Origin: Miniimonas arenae
GTDB taxonomy: Bacteria; Actinomycetota; Actinomycetes; Actinomycetales; Beutenbergiaceae
Length of the DNA: 53,119 nt
Direction of reading: 5' to 3'
Assembly: GCF_006351005.1 (NCBI RefSeq)
Contig: NZ_VENP01000021.1
Location: forward strand, 1 to 53,119
The position numbers were made by a program, and so were the translations under genes. The notes below the pieces were generated by a model. It did not search any database. It was not told where the DNA came from and saw only the letters and a list, made by a program, of their open reading frames with translations. The first letter of the stretch is position 1. Every line of letters starts with the position of its first letter. Below are positions 37,120 through 43,849 of the stretch, one piece after another.

Positions 37120-37560
37120 GAGTTTGCGGTCCGCAGCGTCGTACGCGCTGGCCACCTTCGCCTCGAGGGAGTCCACCACCTGCGCGTAAATCCACCAGGC
37201 GACCAGCAGCACCAGCGGCGGCACCACGTAGCCCCAGAACCAGCCGTGCACGTCGATGTCGGTCAGCAGCACCACGAGCACCCAGATCACCACCGCGACG
37301 GCGAACACCGCGAGCGCTGCCACCAGGCGCTGCGTACCGGGGCTGCGCCGCGGGGCTCCCGCCTGCGCCTTTCGCGTGGCGTAGCGCGAGAGCGCGGGGC
37401 GGATCCACACCGTCGCGAGCGCCAGCACGACGCCGGCGCCGATCATCGCCAGGACGCCGCCGGTGACCTGCGGGACGATCAGGACGATCGCGAGGACCAC
37501 CGCGATGTTGAACAGGGTGAGCGCGACCAGTCGGACCACCCAGCGCTTCGTGCTCGACAT
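37114..37560 (-). CDS. Small membrane protein, unknown function
   Basis: A 148-residue protein with four predicted helices in two pairs (VVRLVALTLFNIAVVLAIVL, GGVLAMIGAGVVLALATVW; then LVAALAVFAVAVVIWVLVVL, GYVVPPLVLLVAWWIYAQVV) separated by a basic loop (SRYATRKAQAGAPRRSPG). C-terminus is charged. No family recognised. ATG at 37560 is chosen as membrane segments start directly after it. It is divergent from the iron-uptake operon and convergent with the phosphorylase gene. Confidence 0.7.
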   Translation of the reverse strand: MSSTKRWVVRLVALTLFNIAVVLAIVLIVPQVTGGVLAMIGAGVVLALATVWIRPALSRYATRKAQAGAPRRSPGTQRLVAALAVFAVAVVIWVLVVLLTDIDVHGWFWGYVVPPLVLLVAWWIYAQVVDSLEAKVASAYDAADRKLT

Positions 37561-37650
37561 GGGCCCAGCGTGGCACGGACTGCGGCCGTGACGTGAGGCA
37601 CGCCACTCCCCGACGCGAAACTCGTCCGGTCCACGCCGTCCCGGCACAGG

Positions 37651-37669
37651 TAAGGATCGCCTACGCTTA
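37651..37669. promoter_or_regulatory. DtxR/IdeR-type iron box before siderophore-uptake operon
   Basis: TAAGGATCGCCTACGCTTA matches 13 of 19 positions of the DtxR/IdeR consensus TTAGGTTAGCCTAACCTAA, including the central GCCTA. It lies 60 bases upstream of the first gene of an iron-siderophore uptake operon, the expected place for iron repression. Confidence 0.75.
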
Positions 37670-37729
37670 CCCCTCGGACGACGGCGGAACTGCCGTCTCC
37701 CCCCGCACCCGCCACAGGAAGGTTGCCCC

Positions 37730-38800
37730 GTGCGACTCCGACGCGCCCTTGCCCTGCCCACCGCCCTTGCCCTCACCCTCGGCCTCGCCGCGTGCGCCTC
37801 GTCCGACGACGCGTCCGACGACGCCACGGCCGACGACTCCGCGGACGCCACCACCGCCACGGACGGAGGCGCCGGGGGCGACGCGGACGCGTTCCCGGTC
37901 ACGATCACCAACGCCCACGGCGACACCACCATCGAGGCCAAGCCCGAGCGCGTGGCCACCATCTCCTGGGGCAACCAGGACGTCGCGCTGGCGCTCGGCG
38001 TCGTGCCCGTCGGGATGGACTCGCAGGTCTGGGCCTGGACCGGCGCCGCCGAGCCGGGCGTCTACGACTGGACGAGCGAGAAGCTCGACGAGCTCGGCGC
38101 GGACATGCCGGTCCTGTTCGACGTGACCGACGGCATCGACTTCGAGGCCATCTCCGACACGACGCCCGATGTCATCCTCGCCGCGCAGTCGGGCATGAGC
38201 GCGGAGGACTACGCGACGCTCAGCGACATCGCGCCCACCGTCGCCTACCCGACGGTGCCGTGGTTCACGCCGTGGCGCGACCAGATCACGATCAACGCCG
38301 AGGCGCTCGGGCTGAAGTCCGAGGGTGAGGCGCTCGTCGCGGACCTCGAGGACCAGATCGCCGCCGCCACGGCCGACGCCGGCTTCGAAGGCAAGACCGC
38401 GGCGTTCCTCTACGCCAGCCCCACCGACCTCTCGACGATCTCGCTGTACAGCGCGGGCGACGCGCGCACCGCGTTCCTGCAGGACCTCGGCTTCGACCTG
38501 CCGCAGGTCGCCACCGACCTCGCGGAGCAGGACGCGTTCTACCAGGACTTCAGCGCCGAGAACGCCGACCAGCTCGCCGACGTCGACGTGATCGTCAGCT
38601 ACGGCGACGACACGCTGCTGGCCGCGATGCAGGCCGACCCGCTGTGGAGCACGCTGCCGGCCGTCCAGAACGGCGCAGTCGTGGCCGTCGGCGAGGGCGA
38701 CGCGTTCAGCGCTGCGGTCACCCCGACCGCGCTGTCGATCCCGTGGGTGCTCGACGACTACGTCGCCGCGCTCACCGACGCCGCCGCGAAGGCCCAGTGA
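37730..38800 (+). CDS. Iron-siderophore ABC transporter substrate-binding lipoprotein
   Basis: A 356-residue FecB/FepB-type solute-binding lipoprotein that captures ferric siderophore outside the membrane. Signal: MRLRRALALPTALALTLG with lipobox LAAC. An acidic Asp/Ala/Thr linker (25-50) precedes the two-lobe domain starting FPVTITNAHGDTTIEAKPERV. GTG at 37730 follows AGGAAGG. It is first in an operon with two FecCD permeases, an ATPase and a siderophore-interacting reductase, under the iron box. Confidence 0.93.
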   Translation: MRLRRALALPTALALTLGLAACASSDDASDDATADDSADATTATDGGAGGDADAFPVTITNAHGDTTIEAKPERVATISWGNQDVALALGVVPVGMDSQVWAWTGAAEPGVYDWTSEKLDELGADMPVLFDVTDGIDFEAISDTTPDVILAAQSGMSAEDYATLSDIAPTVAYPTVPWFTPWRDQITINAEALGLKSEGEALVADLEDQIAAATADAGFEGKTAAFLYASPTDLSTISLYSAGDARTAFLQDLGFDLPQVATDLAEQDAFYQDFSAENADQLADVDVIVSYGDDTLLAAMQADPLWSTLPAVQNGAVVAVGEGDAFSAAVTPTALSIPWVLDDYVAALTDAAAKAQ

Positions 38801-38807
38801 CCCCGTC

Positions 38808-39863
38808 GTGACCGCCACCCTCGCGACACCGCGCCGCGCGCCCGCTGCCTCAGCGGGCGCGCGGCGTCGCGTCGTCGCGCTGGTGGTCGCCGTCGTCGCG
38901 GTGCTCCTCGCGGTGCTGCTCTCGCTCGCGTTCGGGTCGCGCCCGGTGACGGTCGACCAGGTCGTCGAGGGCATCACGACCTGGCTGCGGGGCGAGACGC
39001 CCACCGACATCGGCGCGATCGCGGTGCAGAGCCGCATCCCCCGCACGGTGGTCGCACTGCTCGCCGGGAGCGCGCTCGCGCTGTCCGGCGCGCTCATGCA
39101 GGCGATCACCCGCAACCCCCTGGCCGACCCCGGGATCCTCGGGGTGAACACGGGAGCCGCGCTCGCCGTCGTGATCGGCATCGCGTTCTTCGGACTGTCG
39201 AGCGCGGCCGGCTACCTCGTCCTCGCGCTGATCGGCGCGTTCGTCACGGCGTTCTTCGTGTACTTCGTGGGCTCGGTCGGGCCCGGCGGCACGACGCCGA
39301 TCAAGCTCGCGCTCGCCGGCGCCGCCACGACGGCCGCGCTCTCCTCGCTCGTCGCCGCGATCCTCCTGCCGCGTCAGGCCGTGATGGACGAGTTCCGCTA
39401 CTGGCAGGTCGGCAACGTGGGCCGCGCGGACTGGGGCTCCCTCGGCGTCGTGCTGCCCGTGCTCGTGATCGGCACGATCGTCGCGCTGCTGTGCGCCTCC
39501 GCGCTCAACGCGCTCGCTCTGGGCGACGACGTCGCCGTCGGGCTCGGCGTGCACGTCGGCCGGATCCGAGTGGTGGCCGCCGTGGCCGGAGTCGGGCTGT
39601 GCGCGGCCGTCACCGCGATCGCCGGCCCCATCGGGTTCGTCGGGCTGATGGTGCCGCATGCCGTGCGGCTGGTGGCCGGCACGGACCAGCGCTGGCTGCT
39701 GCCGCTGTCGGCGCTCGGCGGGGCCGTGCTGCTCACGCTCGCGGACACGATCGGGCGCGTCATCGGCTCCCCCGGCGAGGTCGAGGCCGGCATCATCACC
39801 GCGTTCCTCGGAGCGCCCGTGCTCATCGCCATCGCCCGCCGCACCCGAATGAAGGCCCTGTGA
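38808..39863 (+). CDS. FecCD family iron-siderophore permease (first)
   Basis: A 351-residue permease of the BtuC/FecCD family with about ten helices; one half of the membrane channel. Marks: RIPRTVVALLAGSALALSGALMQAITRNPLADPGILGVNTGA and, near the end, GFVGLMVPHAVRLVAGTD. GTG at 38808 lies 7 bases after the substrate-binding-protein stop. TGA and the next ATG overlap as TGATG. Confidence 0.93.
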   Translation: MTATLATPRRAPAASAGARRRVVALVVAVVAVLLAVLLSLAFGSRPVTVDQVVEGITTWLRGETPTDIGAIAVQSRIPRTVVALLAGSALALSGALMQAITRNPLADPGILGVNTGAALAVVIGIAFFGLSSAAGYLVLALIGAFVTAFFVYFVGSVGPGGTTPIKLALAGAATTAALSSLVAAILLPRQAVMDEFRYWQVGNVGRADWGSLGVVLPVLVIGTIVALLCASALNALALGDDVAVGLGVHVGRIRVVAAVAGVGLCAAVTAIAGPIGFVGLMVPHAVRLVAGTDQRWLLPLSALGGAVLLTLADTIGRVIGSPGEVEAGIITAFLGAPVLIAIARRTRMKAL

Positions 39864-40927
39864 TGGCCGCGCTCCTGGACTCCCTGCCCGCCGTCTCCGA
39901 CGCCGATGTCGAGCGCGTCCGCGCGGGTCGCCGCCGTCGCTCGCGTCGGCGGACCGTGGCGCTCGTCGTGCTGTCGGTGCTCGCCGTCGCACTGTTCGCC
40001 GCGATGCTCATGCTCGGGAACACGATCTACCCGGTCTCCGACGTCCTCGCGGTGCTCCGCGGCGAGGACGTCTCGGGAGCCTCGTTCGCCGTCGGGACCC
40101 TGCGCCTGCCTCGCGCGCTCACGGCGGTGCTCGCGGGCGCCGCGTTCGGCGTGGCCGGCTCGACGTTCCAGACGATGCTGCGCAACCCCCTGGCCAGCCC
40201 CGACGTCATCGGCATCACGTCGGGCGCGAGCGCCGCGGCGGTGCTGTCGATCGTCGTGCTCAAGTGGTCCGGCACCGCCACGATGGGACTGTCGCTGGCG
40301 GTGGGCATCCTCACGGCGCTCGTCATCTACCTCGCGGCGCGCGGCGGCGACTCCACGGGCGGGCGCCTCATCCTCATCGGCATCGGGGTCGGCGCGATGC
40401 TCGACTCCGTCGTCGCCTACCTGCTGCTCAAGGCCGCCGTGTGGGACCTCGCGGTCGCGACCCGGTGGATGACGGGCAGCCTCAACGGGTCGCGGATGGA
40501 GGACATCCTCCCGCTGGCGATCGCCGTCGTCGTGCTCGTGCCGATCGTGCTGTTCCTCGCGCGCGACCTCGGCGCGCTCGAGCTGGGCGACTCGTGGGCC
40601 ACCGCCCTCGGCGTGCGGGTGGACCGCACCCGCGTGCTGCTCGTCGTCGCCGCCGTCGCCCTCGCGTGCGTCGCGACGGCGACCACCGGTCCGATCGCGT
40701 TCGTCGCCTTCCTTGCCGGGCCGATCGCGGCCCGGATCGTCGGGCCGGGCTCGTCGGTGGTGCTGCCCGCCGCACTGACCGGCGCGTGCCTCGTGCTCGC
40801 CGCCGACCTGCTCGGCCAGTTCGCGTTCGACACGAAGTTCCCGGTCGGCGTCATCACGGGGATCCTCGGTGCGCCATACCTCATCTACCTCCTTGTCCGC
40901 ACGAGCCGCCGCGGGGGTTCCGCATGA
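39863..40927 (+). CDS. FecCD family iron-siderophore permease (second)
   Basis: A 354-residue FecCD permease and partner of the preceding one. Basic N-terminus (RAGRRRRSRRR), then LRLPRALTAVLAGAAFGVAG, TMLRNPLASPDVIGITSGAS and GPIAFVAFLAGPIAARIVG. ATG overlaps the upstream stop; its own stop overlaps the ATPase ATG. Confidence 0.93.
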   Translation: MAALLDSLPAVSDADVERVRAGRRRRSRRRTVALVVLSVLAVALFAAMLMLGNTIYPVSDVLAVLRGEDVSGASFAVGTLRLPRALTAVLAGAAFGVAGSTFQTMLRNPLASPDVIGITSGASAAAVLSIVVLKWSGTATMGLSLAVGILTALVIYLAARGGDSTGGRLILIGIGVGAMLDSVVAYLLLKAAVWDLAVATRWMTGSLNGSRMEDILPLAIAVVVLVPIVLFLARDLGALELGDSWATALGVRVDRTRVLLVVAAVALACVATATTGPIAFVAFLAGPIAARIVGPGSSVVLPAALTGACLVLAADLLGQFAFDTKFPVGVITGILGAPYLIYLLVRTSRRGGSA

Positions 40928-41838
40928 GCGCACAGCACGAGATCCGCACCGAGCAGCTGCGGTCCGGGTACGGCGCGAGGGTCGTCGTCGACGGCGTCGA
41001 CCTCGTGGTCCCCTCGGGTCGGATCAGCGTGATCGTTGGGGCGAACGCGTGCGGGAAGTCGACGCTGCTCAAGACGATCGCGCGGCTCCTGCCCGCGCAG
41101 GACGGCGCCGTGGTGCTCGACGGGCGGCGCATCGACACCATCCCGACGAAGGAGCTGGCGCGCACGCTCGGCCTGCTCCCGCAGCAGCCCGTGGCACCCG
41201 AGGGGATCGTGGTCACCGACCTCGTGGGGCGCGGGCGGCACCCGCACCAGAAGCTGTTCCGGCCGTGGACCACCGCGGACGACCAGGCCGTGACGAGCGC
41301 GATGGCCGCGGCGGGCGTGCTCGACCTCGCCGACCGCGCCGTCGACGAGCTGTCCGGCGGGCAGCGTCAGCGGGTCTGGATCGCGATGGCGCTCGCGCAG
41401 TCGACCGACGTCCTGCTGCTCGACGAGCCGACCACTTTCCTCGACGTGTCCCACCAGATCGAGGTGCTCGACCTGCTCACCGACCTCAACCGCACGCGCG
41501 GCACGACGATCGTCATGGTGCTGCACGACATCAACCTCGCCGCGCGCTACGCCGACCACATGGTCGCGCTGCGCGCGGGGCGCGTCGTCGCGGACGGGCC
41601 GCCGCACGCCGTCGTGACCGCCGAGCTCGTGCGCGAGGTGTTCGCGCTGGACTCCCTCGTGGTGCCCGACCCCGTCTCGGGCGCGCCGATGGTGCTGCCG
41701 CGCGGGCGGCACCACGTGGGGATCGCGCCCGGTGGGGCTCTCGACGGCGTCGCTGACCCGAGCTCGGCCGCCGCCTCGCTCGCCCCCGCTCTCTCCTCCG
41801 CCCTCTCCCCCACCTCCGACGTCCTGGAGCGCCCATGA
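40924..41838 (+). CDS. Iron-siderophore ABC transporter ATPase
   Basis: A 304-residue FecE/FepC-type ATPase on the cytoplasmic side. Walker A is VGANACGKSTLLK, the signature LSGGQRQRVWIAMALAQ, Walker B VLLLDEPTTFLD, and the switch His lies in MVLHDINLAARYAD. The C-terminal 50 residues (Ala/Ser/Pro-rich) are an extra tail. ATGA overlaps link it with both neighbours. Confidence 0.95.
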   Translation: MSAQHEIRTEQLRSGYGARVVVDGVDLVVPSGRISVIVGANACGKSTLLKTIARLLPAQDGAVVLDGRRIDTIPTKELARTLGLLPQQPVAPEGIVVTDLVGRGRHPHQKLFRPWTTADDQAVTSAMAAAGVLDLADRAVDELSGGQRQRVWIAMALAQSTDVLLLDEPTTFLDVSHQIEVLDLLTDLNRTRGTTIVMVLHDINLAARYADHMVALRAGRVVADGPPHAVVTAELVREVFALDSLVVPDPVSGAPMVLPRGRHHVGIAPGGALDGVADPSSAAASLAPALSSALSPTSDVLERP

Positions 41839-42773
41839 GCACCCTGACTCCCCCGGCGGTCTCCCCCTTCCGCTTCTTCGACCTGCGCGTCGAGCGCGTC
41901 ACCGACCTCACGCCGTCGTTCCGGCGCGTGACGCTGACCGGTCCGGAGGCGCACCTGTTCGCCGACCCGGGCTGGGACCAGCGGATCAAGGTGGTGCTGC
42001 CGCACCCCACGCTCGACTTCGGCGCGCTCCCCCGCGGGAACGACTGGTACCAGCGGTGGCGCGAGCGCGACGCCGCAGAGCGGCACGAGTTCCGCACCTA
42101 CACGACGCGCGCGGTGCGGCCGGCGCGGGACGGCGCGGAGGCCTCGATCGACATCGACATGGTGGTGCACCAGCCCGTGCTCGGCCCCGCCTCGGCGTGG
42201 ATCGCGCAGGCGAGGGCCGGTGACGAGGTCGTGGTGCTCGGGCCGAACGCCGAGTGGACCGAGGGCGAGTCCGGCGGAGTCGACTTCCTGCCGCCCGCGC
42301 AGACCTCGTGCCACCTGCTGGTGGGCGACGAGACCGCGGCGCCCGCGATCGCCGTGATGCTGGAGCACCTGCCCGCCACGGCGCGCGGCATCGCGGTGCT
42401 CGAGCTGCCGAGCCTCGCCGACGCCGCCTACCTGCCCGAGCACCCGGGGTTCGAGGTGCGGGTCTTCGCGCGCGCGGCCGGCGAGCGCGGGCGGCACCTG
42501 GTCGAGGAGGGCGTGCGCGCGGCGCGCGAGCTCGCACCCGCGGGCGAGCCCCACACGGTCGAGGAGATCCCCGCCGACGAGCTCATCTGGGAGGTGCCGC
42601 GCCGGGCGCGCGGTGGCGCCGCGCTGCGCTCGACCACGATGTACGCGTGGATGGCCGGTGAGGCGGGCTCGATCCGCACGCTGCGCCGCGCGCTCGTGGG
42701 TGATCTGGGCGTGGACCGCCGCACCGTGGCGTTCATGGGCTACTGGCGCGAGGGCGTGGCCGAGGGCGCCTGA
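41835..42773 (+). CDS. Siderophore-interacting protein (ferric-siderophore reductase)
   Basis: A 312-residue SIP-family NAD(P)H-flavin reductase (ViuB/YqjH type) that releases iron from imported ferric siderophore. FAD-binding part: TPSFRRVTLTGPEAHLF, HEFRTYTTRAVR, IDIDMVVHQPVLGPAS. SIP domain: HLLVGDETAAPAIAVMLEHL and the C-terminal YAWMAGEAGSIRTLRRAL and MGYWREG. It completes the operon and is followed by the left 22-bp repeat array. Confidence 0.94.
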   Translation: MSTLTPPAVSPFRFFDLRVERVTDLTPSFRRVTLTGPEAHLFADPGWDQRIKVVLPHPTLDFGALPRGNDWYQRWRERDAAERHEFRTYTTRAVRPARDGAEASIDIDMVVHQPVLGPASAWIAQARAGDEVVVLGPNAEWTEGESGGVDFLPPAQTSCHLLVGDETAAPAIAVMLEHLPATARGIAVLELPSLADAAYLPEHPGFEVRVFARAAGERGRHLVEEGVRAARELAPAGEPHTVEEIPADELIWEVPRRARGGAALRSTTMYAWMAGEAGSIRTLRRALVGDLGVDRRTVAFMGYWREGVAEGA

Positions 42774-42794
42774 CCCCCTGTCTGCCCTTCCGCC

Positions 42795-42970
42795 CCGTTC
42801 GCGAGAGGGTTTCCGTCCTTTCGCGAGAGGGTTTCCGTCCTTTCGCGAGAGGGTTTCCGTCCTTTCGCGAGAGGTTCTCGGTCCTTTCGCGAGAGGTTCT
42901 CGGTCCTTTCGCGAGAGGGTTTCCGTCCTTTCGCGAGAGGTTCTCGGTCCTTTCGCGAGAGACTCCCGGC
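42795..42970 (+). repeat. Array of eight 22-bp repeats (left)
   Basis: Eight contiguous 22-bp units begin CCTTTCGCGAGAGG. Two sequence types alternate: type A ends GTTTCCGT, type B ends TTCTCGGT. The order is A (first unit with one change), A, A, B, B, A, B, then a divergent eighth unit. The 14-bp core is an imperfect palindrome centred on TCGCGA. There are no unique spacers, so it is not CRISPR. It follows the siderophore operon and ends about 100 bases before a lipoprotein gene. Confidence 0.92.
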
Positions 42971-43071
42971 CCGCGCAAGACGGCGAGCCCCGCCTCCCGC
43001 ACGACGGCGGGGGTCACCCGGAGCGTCGGCGGGCGCCGGGTACCGTGGCCGCACTCGTCCGAGGGAGAGAC

Positions 43072-43761
43072 ATGCGCACCGATCGGCTCCGAGCACGGCA
43101 CCCCCGCCTCCGTCCGACCCCGGCACCCGCCCTCGCGACCGCCGCCCTCGTGGTGGCGACGTGCGCGCTGACGGGGTGCTCGCCGTCGGGCGGTGATCCG
43201 GACGCCGATGTCACCGGTGTCCCGGACGACTGGCGGACGAGCACCGCGAAGGCCTGGCCGGACTCCGACTCGTTCGGCTCGAGCATCCCCGTGTACGCGC
43301 GCGACACGTGCCTCCTCGGCGACCCACCGAACCCGCTCGACGCCGGGCCGGAGACGACCGACGTCGGCTTCCTGACGCTCGGGGACGCCACCGACCCCGA
43401 CTCCTACGGCTACGACTGCCGGTTCTGGGCGCCCGACCTCTACGCCGGCTCGCTGCGCCTGTACCAGGCGGGCGATGCCGCGGCGCTCGACGGACTGGTC
43501 GCCGACTTCGTGGGCGCGTCGAGCAGCACCAACACCGTGACGCACAGCGACCAGACGTCGCACGGCGCCTCGGTCTCGGTCACGCGCACCGCAATCAACG
43601 GCGAGCCCGCGGGCAAGGTCGAGGCGCTCTACGTCGACGAGGACGCGCTCGCAGCCGTCGTGCTCGAGGTGAACTCGCTGGACGAGAAGGAGTTCGGCGA
43701 GTACACGGACGCCGCCGCGGCCGAGGAGCTGATGCGCACGCTCGCCGTCGCGAACGGTTGA
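43072..43761 (+). CDS. Small lipoprotein, unknown function
   Basis: A 229-residue exported lipoprotein: basic start, hydrophobic helix, lipobox LTGC. The mature part (about 195 residues) has two cysteines (DTCLLGD and YDCRFW) that could pair, and ends with a helical LMRTLAVANG. I do not recognise a family. ATG at 43072 follows GAGGGAGAG. It lies between oppositely oriented 22-bp repeat arrays and is alone between the iron operon and the glycosidase genes. Confidence 0.8.
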   Translation: MRTDRLRARHPRLRPTPAPALATAALVVATCALTGCSPSGGDPDADVTGVPDDWRTSTAKAWPDSDSFGSSIPVYARDTCLLGDPPNPLDAGPETTDVGFLTLGDATDPDSYGYDCRFWAPDLYAGSLRLYQAGDAAALDGLVADFVGASSSTNTVTHSDQTSHGASVSVTRTAINGEPAGKVEALYVDEDALAAVVLEVNSLDEKEFGEYTDAAAAEELMRTLAVANG

Positions 43762-43783
43762 GCCGAGCCGAGCGGGCCGCGCC

Positions 43784-43849
43784 CTCGAGATCCTCTCGCG
43801 AAAGGACGGACATCCTCTCGCGAAAGGACGAAGAACCTCTCGCGACTTC
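43784..43849 (-). repeat. Array of three 22-bp repeats (right, inverted)
   Basis: Three 22-bp units (43784, 43806, 43828) carry CCTCTCGCGAAAGG, the reverse complement of the left-array core; the last unit is degenerate. The stop codon of the GH106-like gene is at its edge (43848-43850). Left and right arrays thus form an inverted pair around the lipoprotein gene. Confidence 0.88.

Noticed and set aside
37114-37974. Longer start for the small membrane protein (to 37974)
   Set aside because: The extension is antisense to the signal peptide of the siderophore-binding lipoprotein and lacks membrane-protein character.
42795-42970. Tandem 22-bp array as a CRISPR
   Set aside because: Units are directly adjacent with no spacers, are only 22 bp, and there are no cas genes.
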